This document shows, in pieces, positions 1 through 6,828 of a DNA stretch of 10,084 nucleotides. The notes under the pieces are model-generated. The model did not search any database and was not told the DNA's origin. It worked only from the letters and a program-made list of their open reading frames with translations. Every line of letters begins with the position of its first letter. Positions within the stretch are counted from its first letter, which is position 1. The position numbers and the translations under genes are program-made. The DNA comes from Lachnospiraceae bacterium UBA3772 (GTDB lineage Bacteria > Bacillota > Clostridia > Lachnospirales > Lachnospiraceae). The DNA is taken from positions 1 to 10,084 of the forward strand of contig DFFQ01000098.1 of assembly GCA_002371025.1 (NCBI GenBank), in the 5' to 3' direction.

Positions 1-107
1 AAATGCTTGGTCATTCAGATATATCAACAACTCAGATCTATCTTAGATCTAAGGAGAGACATTTAAAAGAAGTATATGAGAAGGCTCATCCAAGAGCCAG
101 AGTATAG
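1..107 (+). CDS. xerD: Tyrosine recombinase XerD, C-terminal fragment (5' end outside window)
   Basis: The reading frame is open from position 3 and ends at TAG 105-107. It gives about 34 residues that begin [13 protein letters not shown] and end AHPRARV. The LGH...ST.QIY pattern is the last part of the tyrosine recombinase catalytic domain: the His of the box-II HxxR/H-W region is followed by the nucleophilic Tyr, here the Tyr of QIY. The HPRA ending is typical of XerD-type recombinases, which resolve chromosome dimers at dif sites together with XerC. The rest of the gene lies upstream of the window, so length, start and the other catalytic residues (Arg, Lys) cannot be checked. A phage or transposon integrase is possible but less likely, because no att site or mobile genes are seen nearby. 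The gene is followed by a strong terminator. Confidence 0.85.
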   Translation, partial: MLGHSDISTTQIYLRSKERHLKEVYEKAHPRARV

Positions 108-126
108 ATTAGAGAGTTATGAGTGG

Positions 127-168
127 GAAATGCCCTGTTACTATTGGTAACAGGGCATTTCTTTTATA
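127..168. terminator. Hairpin terminator shared by convergent xerD and lacI-family gene
   Basis: A perfect 15-bp stem (127-141 paired with 147-161) encloses a 5-nt loop, TATTG. On the plus strand it is followed directly by TTTTATATTT, so it is a good intrinsic terminator for the xerD transcript. The minus-strand repressor gene ends at 164-166, immediately before the stem as read on that strand, so the same hairpin probably also ends its mRNA. The tract after the stem on the minus strand is not U-rich beyond the stem end, so termination in that direction may be weaker. Confidence 0.85.
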
Positions 169-1162
169 TTTCTATTACTTCAGGAAGAGTGGTGTAACTC
201 TGTATCATAAGTGATGGATTTTCAATTTTTCTAACGATCATATCTGCAGCCTGAAGACCCATATCATAGACGTTTATATCTATTATTGTAGGAGTAGGAT
301 CGATGATGGTTGTATATGGATAAACGTCAAAAGTAAGGAAGAATAAGTCTTCAGGTACTCTAAGTTTAAGTTCCTGTATGGCTCTGGATGCTCCTACAGC
401 AAGAGTATTATTCTCGCAGACGATGGCTTTAGGAGGATTTTCCATTGTAAGAAGTTTTTTGGCTGCTTCGTAACCTTCCTGCCAGGTAGAAGAAGTGTAG
501 ATAACATATTCTGAAGTAACACGATTTCTATGTTTAAGCATTATGGTCTTAAAGCCTTTTTCTCTTTCTTTTGATATGAAATCTGTCTTTTTTCCAGCAA
601 TAAAAGAAACAGGCATAACATTGTGATTCGAGAGATAATCAGCTGCATATTGTCCGGCCAGCATATGATTTGTATCTATCCAGCATAACCTGTTATCAAA
701 CTCGGGATGCCCTATAACAATATGAGGAAAATTGTTATTAATAATCAAATTTGCTATATCCTGATTGATAACCGATCCGTGTATTATAATCCCGTCTGCG
801 CTTTTTCTTGCAATTATTTCTGAAACTGTTTCCTTAGGATGACTTTCATCTGAAATATCCATCATTGTCATTGAAAAGCCCTGTTTTGCCAGGTTTGAAA
901 ATGTACCACACATGATATCGAACATATGAGGATTTGTATAAGCTTCTCCTTTACCAAGAGAAGTAAGATAGATAATGTTTTTTGTTACACCTCTGGCAAA
1001 ACTTACAGCTCTTGAGTTGGGTGTATAATTAAGCTCTTTGATAGCAAGATTTACTCTTTCTTTAGTAGTTTGGGAAATTGTTTTCCAATCATTTAATACT
1101 TTTGATACCGTTGAAACAGAAACCCCTGCACGTTCGGCTACATCTTTAATGGTTGTAGGCAT
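164..1162 (-). CDS. LacI-family transcriptional regulator, likely repressor of the adjacent maltodextrin operon
   Basis: This is a 332-residue protein of normal length for the LacI/GalR family. Residues 5-24 (IKDVAERAGVSVSTVSKVLN) form the classic helix-turn-helix, and residues 46-57 correspond to the hinge helix. Residues from about 60 to the end form the periplasmic-binding-protein-like sugar-sensing domain, with the family-typical ending of TPT-IDINVYDMGLQAADM. The start is well supported by TTAAAGGAGG (plus-strand 1171-1180) placed 8 bases before the ATG. It is transcribed divergently from the transport operon, which is the usual place for a local regulator. Such proteins normally block transcription until a sugar or phosphosugar binds; malto-oligosaccharides are inferred as effector from the neighbours only. 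One oddity is that the hinge has Phe55 where most family members have the DNA-intercalating Leu, and Val53 where Arg or Gln is common. Confidence 0.9.
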   Translation of the reverse strand: MPTTIKDVAERAGVSVSTVSKVLNDWKTISQTTKERVNLAIKELNYTPNSRAVSFARGVTKNIIYLTSLGKGEAYTNPHMFDIMCGTFSNLAKQGFSMTMMDISDESHPKETVSEIIARKSADGIIIHGSVINQDIANLIINNNFPHIVIGHPEFDNRLCWIDTNHMLAGQYAADYLSNHNVMPVSFIAGKKTDFISKEREKGFKTIMLKHRNRVTSEYVIYTSSTWQEGYEAAKKLLTMENPPKAIVCENNTLAVGASRAIQELKLRVPEDLFFLTFDVYPYTTIIDPTPTIIDINVYDMGLQAADMIVRKIENPSLMIQSYTTLPEVIEI

Positions 1163-1182
1163 AACTTTAACCTCCTTTAATT

Positions 1183-1198
1183 GCTGATATATATCAGC
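1183..1198. repeat. Perfect 16-bp palindrome in the repressor gene leader
   Basis: GCTGATATATATCAGC is its own reverse complement. It lies just upstream of the repressor gene's ribosome binding site (on the minus strand), inside the predicted mRNA leader. It could be an autoregulatory operator or a small RNA hairpin. The sequence differs from the palindrome found before the transport operon, so one protein need not bind both. Confidence 0.5.
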
Positions 1199-1247
1199 TG
1201 AAACAGATGAAATTTAATTTGTATGTGAAAATAATCATATTGTATGT

Positions 1248-1256
1248 ATAATACCA
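1248..1256 (-). promoter_or_regulatory. Candidate extended -10 promoter of the repressor gene
   Basis: On the minus strand the sequence reads TGGTATTAT, an extended -10 element (TGn plus TATTAT, one mismatch to TATAAT). No good -35 box is present 16-18 bases upstream, which is tolerated by extended -10 promoters. It would give a leader of roughly 80 bases containing the 1183-1198 palindrome. One TGAAAATA copy (1226-1233) would lie just past the transcription start. Confidence 0.4.
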
Positions 1257-1340
1257 TATTTTACTTATCAAAAGTGCACAAAAGAAAGAAAATAGTGTAG
1301 CGGTTTCCTAATGAAAATAGCATAACAACCATGTTTTCCC

Positions 1341-1369
1341 TTGAAAATAAACCCTGGACATACAATAAT
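1341..1369 (+). promoter_or_regulatory. Candidate sigma-A promoter of the maltodextrin operon
   Basis: TTGAAA (1341-1346, five of six matches to TTGACA) and AATAAT (1364-1369, five of six to TATAAT) are separated by 17 bases. Transcription would start near 1376, leaving about 84 bases of leader before the first gene. The -35 box overlaps one copy of the TGAAAATA motif (1342-1349). In such AT-rich DNA other -10-like hexamers occur, for example CATAAT at 1406-1411, but I found no matching -35 for them. Confidence 0.5.
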
Positions 1370-1381
1370 TAACATGTAAGT

Positions 1382-1418
1382 ACTACAAATGATAATAAAT
1401 TAATACATAATTTGTAGT
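1382..1418. repeat. Inverted repeat ACTACAAAT / ATTTGTAGT upstream of malE
   Basis: Two exact 9-base arms, 1382-1390 and 1410-1418, are separated by 19 bases. The element sits between the predicted promoter and the palindrome at 1421-1439. In RNA it could form a 9-bp stem with a large loop near the 5' end of the operon transcript; in DNA it could be a second binding site. No function can be assigned from sequence alone. Confidence 0.45.
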
Positions 1419-1420
1419 TA

Positions 1421-1439
1421 TATGGAAACTATTTTCATA
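1421..1439. promoter_or_regulatory. Candidate operator for the LacI-family regulator
   Basis: TATGGAAACTATTTTCATA is an imperfect 19-bp palindrome with half-site TATGnAAA, three central bases, and 14 of 18 flanking positions paired. It lies downstream of the predicted promoter and ends seven bases before the AAGGAGG of malE, so bound protein would act as a roadblock to transcription. LacI-family operators are palindromes of this size. Unlike most of them, this one has no central CG step. Assignment to the adjacent regulator is inferred from position. Confidence 0.55.
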
Positions 1440-1459
1440 GTTAAAAAGGAGGATGTTAT

Positions 1460-2773
1460 ATGAAAAAGAAGGCTTTAGGTATACTGCTTAGCTCAGCCAT
1501 GGCAGTAACAGCACTTGCAGGTTGTGGTGCAAAGGACGCAGATAAGAAAGGAGCTGAAGTTGCTAATAGCGGGAATAATGCAACCAGCACAACTGCTGAT
1601 TCAAATAATGATGATGCAGTAGCAGCTCTTATCAGTTCAACAAAAGATCCAGTTAATCTTACACTCTGGTGCTCAGAGACAGAGGCTTATCAGAAGGTTA
1701 TGGCTGAGATCGTAGAAGATTTTAAGAAGCAGTATCCTGATGTTACATTTAATATTACAATCGGTGCTGAGTCAGAAGCAAATTGTAAAGATGATGTTCT
1801 TTCAGACGTTGAAGCTGCAGCTGATCTTTTTGTTTTCCCTGATGATCAGTTAAGAGATCTTGTTAATGCAGGAGCTCTTCAGAGTATTGAAGCTACATAT
1901 ACTTACAATCCATCAGAGACTAATGCAGCATCAACAGTTGAAGCTGCTTCACAGGATGGTAAACTTTATGCATATCCACTTACAGCTTCAAATGGATATT
2001 TCCTTTTCTATAATAAGCAGTACTTAACAGAAGATGATGTTAAGAGCTGGGATTCACTTCTTGCAGCTGCTGAAAAGCAGGGTAAGACAGTAGGTATGGA
2101 AGTTTCAGGCGCATGGTACTTATACGGATTCTTTGCTGGTGCAGGCCTTGAGATGAAGCTTGGCGATGACGGAAAGAATATCTGTAACTGGAATTCAACA
2201 GATGGAAAGTACACAGGTGCTGACGTAGCAAAGGCTGTTACAGAAATCTGCAAGAACAAAGCTATGAAGAGCTGTGTAAATGAAGATGCTCAGGCATTTG
2301 CTCTTAATGGTGAAATGATCGCTGACGTAAATGGTACATGGGCAACTAACGCATTTATGGAGGCATATGGCGATAATTATGCTGCTACAAAGCTTCCTAC
2401 ATTTACTGTAAATGGTGATCAGGTTCAGATGGGTTCATTTGCTGGTTACAAGTTCCTTGGTGTAAATGCTTATTCTAAGAACCCAGGTTGGGCTATGCTC
2501 CTTGGTGAATTCATCACAAGTGAAGCAAGCCAGACAAAGATTGCTATTGCAACAGGTGAAGGCCCTTCAAATATCAAGGCTGCAGCATCTGAAGAGATTG
2601 CTTCTGCTCCAGCTCTTGCTGCTCTTGCTGCTCAGGCTGATTATGCTGATCTTCAGAGAGTTGGTGATAATTACTGGGCACCAGCTGCAACTCTTGGTCA
2701 GACTCTTGTTGAAGGCAGCTATACAGATGTTCAGAAATTACTTGATGATGCAGTAGCTGGTATCACACAGTAA
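1460..2773 (+). CDS. malE: Sugar ABC transporter solute-binding lipoprotein, MalE-like (maltodextrin)
   Basis: This 437-residue extracellular binding protein captures sugar for import by the two permeases downstream. Residues 1-22 are a lipoprotein signal peptide: lysines at 2-4, a hydrophobic stretch 5-18, and the lipobox LAGC with Cys22 as the lipidated residue. A low-complexity Ala/Asn/Asp/Thr linker (about 24-55) follows. The binding-protein fold begins around residue 65 (PVNLTLWCSE) and includes the family-typical QYPDVTFN, AADLFVFPDDQLRDLVNAGAL and the late aromatic WAPA segment near the C-terminus. The start is fixed by AAGGAGG at 1446-1452, seven bases before ATG. Lysine is mostly AAG, unlike the AAA preference of the genes further down, which suggests high expression. 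Substrate is assigned as malto-oligosaccharide because of the GH13 enzyme in the operon; other oligosaccharides are possible. It is first in the operon and is separated from the permeases by a hairpin. Confidence 0.88.
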   Translation: MKKKALGILLSSAMAVTALAGCGAKDADKKGAEVANSGNNATSTTADSNNDDAVAALISSTKDPVNLTLWCSETEAYQKVMAEIVEDFKKQYPDVTFNITIGAESEANCKDDVLSDVEAAADLFVFPDDQLRDLVNAGALQSIEATYTYNPSETNAASTVEAASQDGKLYAYPLTASNGYFLFYNKQYLTEDDVKSWDSLLAAAEKQGKTVGMEVSGAWYLYGFFAGAGLEMKLGDDGKNICNWNSTDGKYTGADVAKAVTEICKNKAMKSCVNEDAQAFALNGEMIADVNGTWATNAFMEAYGDNYAATKLPTFTVNGDQVQMGSFAGYKFLGVNAYSKNPGWAMLLGEFITSEASQTKIAIATGEGPSNIKAAASEEIASAPALAALAAQADYADLQRVGDNYWAPAATLGQTLVEGSYTDVQKLLDDAVAGITQ

Positions 2774-2802
2774 AGTAGATTTAAATTTTCTCATTAATAT
2801 TT

Positions 2803-2836
2803 CTGCCGGCAGAGATTTGTTTCTCTCTGTCGGCAG
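2803..2836 (+). other. Intercistronic hairpin between malE and malF
   Basis: A 13-bp stem (2803-2815 with 2824-2836, one G-U pair) closes an 8-nt loop. It is GC-rich compared with its surroundings. It is not followed directly by a T-run: GCAATAAAAAAACG comes next, and only then TTATTTTTTA at 2851-2860. It is therefore a poor full terminator and more likely an mRNA stabiliser or partial terminator. Such elements typically keep the binding protein more abundant than the permeases. Confidence 0.7.
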
Positions 2837-2873
2837 GCAATAAAAAAACGTTATTTTTTAAAGGGGAAAAAGT

Positions 2874-4283
2874 ATGCCTGTTCAATTTGAAAAAAGAAAA
2901 TTTATGGATTCATTTTTAAGAGGCGATATCTGGACAAAACTGTCATTTGTAATATTCGGAATGGGATACTTCGTCAGGGGACAGTATATAAAGGGTATTT
3001 TGCTTCAGCTTATCCAGATCCTGTTTTTTGTTTTTACTTTCGGTTTTTCGCTTAATTATATCGCCAAATTATCAACCCTCGGAACTGTACAAAGAGAAGA
3101 GGTGTTTGATCCAAAAACACTTACTAAAGTGGTTAATGATTATGACAATTCACTGTTGATCTTACTTTGTGGGATCATCGGTATATTATTTATAGCAGCT
3201 TATATCATCCTTGCCATAAGTAATGTTAAAGCAAATTATTTTCTTCAGCAGCTTAAGGAGAGTAATAAGCATATCAATTCATTTAGAGAAGATGTTAGAG
3301 AGCTTTTTAATCATAAGTTCCATAAGACCCTTCTTACTTTACCGGGACTTGGTATCATCCTTGTAAATGTTATCCCTATCATATTCCTTATCTGTATAGC
3401 ATTTACCAATTATGACGGAGAGCATCAGCCTCCAACATACCTTTTTACCTGGGTTGGTTTATCAAATTTTAAGACATTATTTACAACTACATCTACTGTA
3501 TCCTTTGGATATGTATTTGTAAGGGTACTTATCTGGACTCTGGTGTGGGCTTTGTTTTCAACTGCTACAACATTCTTTGGAGGAATCGTTCTGGCAAAAT
3601 TTATTAATGATAGGAGAACTAAATTTCCTAAGTTCTGGAGAACATGTTTTGTTATAACAATAGCAATTCCTCAGTTTGTAACTCTTCTTCTTGTAGGTAA
3701 AATGTTCGGAGATTATGGTATTGTAAATGGTATCTGTAACCGCCTTGGTATAACGGAATTTCTTCAGAATATCGGACTTGTTGGAAAAGGACTTAGTTAT
3801 ATACCTTTCCTTTCCAAGCCAGGTTGGGCTTTCGTTTCAGTTATCCTTATCAATATCTGGGTTGGTGTTCCTTTCCAGATGATCCAAGCCACTGGTATCC
3901 TTATGAATATTCCGGGGGATCAACTTGAAAGTGCAAGGATTGATGGGGCTTCTGAAAGACAGATATTCTGGAAGATAACTATGCCATACATTTTCTTTAT
4001 CACAGGCCCAAGCCTTATATCTTCATTTATTGCAAATATCAATAACTTTAATGTTATTTATCTGTTAACCAGCGATTATGTAACAACTAATATGAACTAC
4101 GCAAATTCAAATGCAAAGGAAGTTGATCTTCTTATTACATGGCTGTTTACACTGACCAATGACTATTCCAATTATAAGATGGCTTCAGTTATCGGTATCT
4201 GTGTATTTATCATTTGCGCAGGTATTACGTTGTTTACCTTCTCAAAAATGGTGGCTGGAGCAAAAGAGGAGGCGTATCAGTAA
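2874..4283 (+). CDS. malF: Sugar ABC transporter permease, MalF-like
   Basis: This 469-residue integral membrane protein forms half of the translocation channel for the sugar delivered by the binding protein. Hydrophobic segments are seen near residues 23-36, 40-62, 93-116, 156-178, 211-243, 257-276, 318-338, 373-397 and 436-458. The EAA loop that docks on the ATPase is at 352-371 (ESARIDGASERQIFWKITMP), with the conserved Gly358 and Pro371. The first 150 residues form an N-terminal extension with hydrophobic stretches before the conserved permease core, as in MalF-type rather than short permeases. The start is preceded by AAAGGGG (2860-2866), weaker than the AAGGAGG of malE. The stop codon overlaps the next start (TAATG), indicating translational coupling. 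The exact sugar is inferred from context. Confidence 0.88.
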   Translation: MPVQFEKRKFMDSFLRGDIWTKLSFVIFGMGYFVRGQYIKGILLQLIQILFFVFTFGFSLNYIAKLSTLGTVQREEVFDPKTLTKVVNDYDNSLLILLCGIIGILFIAAYIILAISNVKANYFLQQLKESNKHINSFREDVRELFNHKFHKTLLTLPGLGIILVNVIPIIFLICIAFTNYDGEHQPPTYLFTWVGLSNFKTLFTTTSTVSFGYVFVRVLIWTLVWALFSTATTFFGGIVLAKFINDRRTKFPKFWRTCFVITIAIPQFVTLLLVGKMFGDYGIVNGICNRLGITEFLQNIGLVGKGLSYIPFLSKPGWAFVSVILINIWVGVPFQMIQATGILMNIPGDQLESARIDGASERQIFWKITMPYIFFITGPSLISSFIANINNFNVIYLLTSDYVTTNMNYANSNAKEVDLLITWLFTLTNDYSNYKMASVIGICVFIICAGITLFTFSKMVAGAKEEAYQ

Positions 4284-5128
4284 TGACGAAAAAAGTAATA
4301 AGACCAATAATCAGACATATAGTTTTAGCTTTTCTTGCCTTAGTATGGCTGATACCGATCATATGGCTTTTTGTAACATCTCTTTCAGGATATAAGGGAA
4401 TTAATACAATGCATTTTTTCCCGACTGAATTTACACTTGATAACTTTAAACAGTTATTCTTCAGACCTGATACAGTTGCAAATTTTCCTGCATGGTTTAA
4501 GAATTCCATGATAATAGGTATTTTTACCTGTGCCATATCAACAAGCTTTGTTCTTATGGTTTCATATGCTTTTAGCTGTATGAGATTCCGTGGAAGAAAA
4601 GAGCTTATGAGCTTTTCTATCATTTTAGGTATGTTCCCAAGTGTTCTTTCAATGATAGCTATTTATTTCATTATGAAATTACTTGGACTTACCAACAGCA
4701 GGATGGGTCTTATCCTGGTATATTCTGCCGGTTCGGGATTGGGATATCTTATCTGTAAAGGATTCTTCGATACAATTCCTGTATCATTGAGGGAATCAGC
4801 AAAATTAGAAGGCGCTTCGGAATATAAGATCTTTACAAGGATCGTTATACCACTTTCAAAACCTATCATTGTTTATACAGTTATAAATTCCTTCCTTACA
4901 CCTTGGATGGATTTCCTTATGGCCCGACTTATGATCAGATCTAAAAATCCTTGTGATTGGACAGTTTCTATGGGGCTTTTTAATCTGGTACAGAGGACTC
5001 TGGTAGGAGATTATTTTTCAGTATTCTGTGCAGGTGGCATAATCGTTGCGGTGCCAATTTCCGTACTCTTTATGTTAATGCAGAGATTCTATGTTGAAGG
5101 AATCACAGGTGGAGCAGTAAAAGGATAA
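4283..5128 (+). CDS. malG: Sugar ABC transporter permease, MalG-like
   Basis: This 281-residue inner-membrane partner of the MalF-like protein has six hydrophobic segments, near 13-33, 74-99, 107-131, 142-160, 194-213 and 247-267. Its EAA loop lies at 171-190 (ESAKLEGASEYKIFTRIVIP) with Gly177 and Pro190. The protein ends FYVEGITGGAVKG, which is typical of MalG-type permeases. The ATG at 4283 is chosen because GAGGAGG (4266-4272) lies 10 bases upstream and the start overlaps the previous stop by one base. The frame stays open back to an ATG at 4214, but that would add 23 residues lying inside malF and lacks comparable support. No ATP-binding subunit follows, so energy must come from an ATPase encoded elsewhere. 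Confidence 0.88.
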   Translation: MTKKVIRPIIRHIVLAFLALVWLIPIIWLFVTSLSGYKGINTMHFFPTEFTLDNFKQLFFRPDTVANFPAWFKNSMIIGIFTCAISTSFVLMVSYAFSCMRFRGRKELMSFSIILGMFPSVLSMIAIYFIMKLLGLTNSRMGLILVYSAGSGLGYLICKGFFDTIPVSLRESAKLEGASEYKIFTRIVIPLSKPIIVYTVINSFLTPWMDFLMARLMIRSKNPCDWTVSMGLFNLVQRTLVGDYFSVFCAGGIIVAVPISVLFMLMQRFYVEGITGGAVKG

Positions 5129-5130
5129 TT

Positions 5131-6807
5131 ATGATAAAAGAAGCTATTTTGCATATGCCTTTATCCCAATATGCATATGCACTTAATGAAAATGAGTTAG
5201 TGATCCGTATCAGGACAGCTAAGGATGATATGGATTCAGTATATTTATATTTTGGTGACAGGGTGGCTTATGTTGAGCCAATCCCTGTAACTAAGGTGAA
5301 ATTAGAGAAAACAGCAAGTGATGATCTCTTTGATTATTATGAAGCACATATAAAAACTTCATATACAAGGGTTTGCTATTATTTCCTTTTATCAGATGAA
5401 AATGAAAAATTATATTTTTATTCCAGAGGTTTTGAGGAAAAGATGGATGCCCATAGAACGGAGTATTTTCAATTTCCATTTATCAGAAGAGAAGAAGTGA
5501 TAAATGAACCTGAGTGGGTTAAGGATAAAGTGATGTATCACATTTTTCCTGACAGTTTTGCCAGTGGTAAAAGAGAACTTAGAAATGAATCTATAAATAC
5601 AGAAATGATTCAAAATAAGCTGGGTGGTACGCTTCGTGGTGTGATAGAAAATTTAGATTATATCAGTGATCTGGGTGCGGATCTAATATATCTTAATCCT
5701 ATCTTTAAGGCAAACTCATATCATAAATATGATACCATTGATTATTTTGAGATAGATCCACTTCTTGGAACTAAGGATGATCTAAAAGAACTTGTGGAAA
5801 AACTTCACAGTAAAGGAATGAAGATCATTTTAGATGGAGTATTTAATCACTGCGGACCAGATTTCTTTGCATTTAAAGATGTGATAGAAAATCAGGAGAA
5901 TTCCAAATATAAAGACTGGTTTTACTGCCTTAATTTTCCTATTGATTACTCGGATCCTCCAAATTATGAATGCTTTGCCTATGTAAAAGAAATGCCAAAG
6001 CTTAATACCAGTAATCCAGAGGTAAGAAAATTTATATGTGATGTAGGAAGATACTGGATCAGAGAATTTGATATTGATGGATGGCGACTGGATGTAGCTA
6101 ATGAAGTTGATCATGATACATGGCGTGCTTTTAGAAAAGCTGTTAAAGAGGAAAAGAAAGATGCATTTCTTATAGCTGAAATCTGGGAAGATGCAGAGAC
6201 CTGGCTTAAAGGAGATCAGTTCGATTCTGCCATGAATTATACATTTACATATCTTTGCAGAGATTTCTTTGCAAAAAATATGATAAGTGCAAGTGTTTTT
6301 GATGAAATGATCCAGAAATCACTTATGAGATATCCGTGGCCGGTAACTCTTTCTCAGATGAATTTCCTGGATTCTCATGATGTACCAAGATTTTTATATT
6401 ACTGCGATAATGATATAAGAAAATTGGAACTTGCTACATTTTATCTATTAATGGCACCGGGTATTCCGTCTATATTCTATGGGGATGAAGGTTTTATAAC
6501 AGGAAGTACGGAACCTGAATATAGAGCCGCGATGCCTTGGGACAACCTGAATCCAGATTTTAGTGATAAGTTAAGGTCCTGGATCAAAATTAGAAAAGAT
6601 CATCCTGCTGTAAGGTATGGTGATTATAAATGTATCAGAACCGATGCAGAAGGACTCTATATATTTGCTAGAGAATGTAAAGAGGAAAGAGTTCTTATTC
6701 TGATCAATAATTCTGATAATGAAAAGATTGTTACTCTGTCAGAGAAGGAAAATAATGGTAAGGGTTGTACCATTAATATTCCATGCTATGGCGGATTAAT
6801 AATATAA
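5131..6807 (+). CDS. GH13 alpha-glycosidase, neopullulanase / cyclomaltodextrinase / maltogenic amylase type
   Basis: This 558-residue enzyme hydrolyses alpha-1,4 (and possibly alpha-1,6) glucosidic bonds in malto-oligosaccharides or cyclodextrins. Residues 1 to about 120 match the N-terminal beta domain (CBM34-like) of this subgroup, starting KEAILHMPLSQYAYAL. The TIM barrel begins near 134 (VMYHIFPDSF). Conserved regions are visible: DGVFNH at 235-240, MPKLN at 288-292 (characteristic of the neopullulanase subgroup, GH13_20), RLDVANE with nucleophile Asp321, AEIWED with acid/base Glu350, and SHD with Asp417. A short C-terminal beta domain ends near 558. All three catalytic acids are present, so it should be active. 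There is no signal peptide, so it acts in the cytoplasm on imported sugar. AAAAGGA (5119-5125) and a 2-base gap after malG place it in the same operon. The exact substrate preference within the subgroup cannot be told from sequence. Confidence 0.9.
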   Translation: MIKEAILHMPLSQYAYALNENELVIRIRTAKDDMDSVYLYFGDRVAYVEPIPVTKVKLEKTASDDLFDYYEAHIKTSYTRVCYYFLLSDENEKLYFYSRGFEEKMDAHRTEYFQFPFIRREEVINEPEWVKDKVMYHIFPDSFASGKRELRNESINTEMIQNKLGGTLRGVIENLDYISDLGADLIYLNPIFKANSYHKYDTIDYFEIDPLLGTKDDLKELVEKLHSKGMKIILDGVFNHCGPDFFAFKDVIENQENSKYKDWFYCLNFPIDYSDPPNYECFAYVKEMPKLNTSNPEVRKFICDVGRYWIREFDIDGWRLDVANEVDHDTWRAFRKAVKEEKKDAFLIAEIWEDAETWLKGDQFDSAMNYTFTYLCRDFFAKNMISASVFDEMIQKSLMRYPWPVTLSQMNFLDSHDVPRFLYYCDNDIRKLELATFYLLMAPGIPSIFYGDEGFITGSTEPEYRAAMPWDNLNPDFSDKLRSWIKIRKDHPAVRYGDYKCIRTDAEGLYIFARECKEERVLILINNSDNEKIVTLSEKENNGKGCTINIPCYGGLII

Positions 6808-6828
6808 TAATTTTCGTTCTTCTTACGT

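Larger units (their letters stand above)
1163..1459. promoter_or_regulatory. Divergent control region between the repressor gene and the transport operon
   Basis: This 297-base AT-rich region has no gene. It holds both ribosome binding sites, candidate promoters in both directions, three inverted repeats (1183-1198, 1382-1418, 1421-1439) and four copies of TGAAAATA. Three copies are on the plus strand at 1226-1233, 1312-1319 and 1342-1349, and one is on the minus strand at 1430-1437. I looked for a catabolite-repression cre site; the nearest candidate, around 1297-1310, has its CG in the wrong register. The arrangement suggests joint control of both transcription units by the LacI-type protein, but that is inference. 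Confidence 0.7.

Noticed and set aside
1..107. Phage or integron integrase rather than XerD
   Set aside because: The HPRA ending is XerD-like and no att repeats, tRNA or mobile genes are seen, although only the C-terminus is available.
1297..1310. Possible CcpA cre site around TGTAGCGGTTTCCT
   Set aside because: The CG is one base out of register with the cre consensus and the flanks do not form the expected palindrome.
2008..2259. Minus-strand open frames within malE
   Set aside because: They lie opposite a clear coding gene, lack ribosome binding sites and show no recognisable family; the same holds for minus-strand frames within malG, the GH13 gene and the EAL gene.
2466..2756. Plus-strand frame with a leucine-rich run inside malE
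   Set aside because: The leucine run is the shifted reading of Ala/Gln-rich malE codons (GCT, CTT), with no start signal.
4214..4282. Upstream in-frame ATG giving a 304-residue MalG
   Set aside because: The extra 23 residues lie within malF, are not permease-like, and the GAGGAGG at 4266-4272 points to the ATG at 4283.
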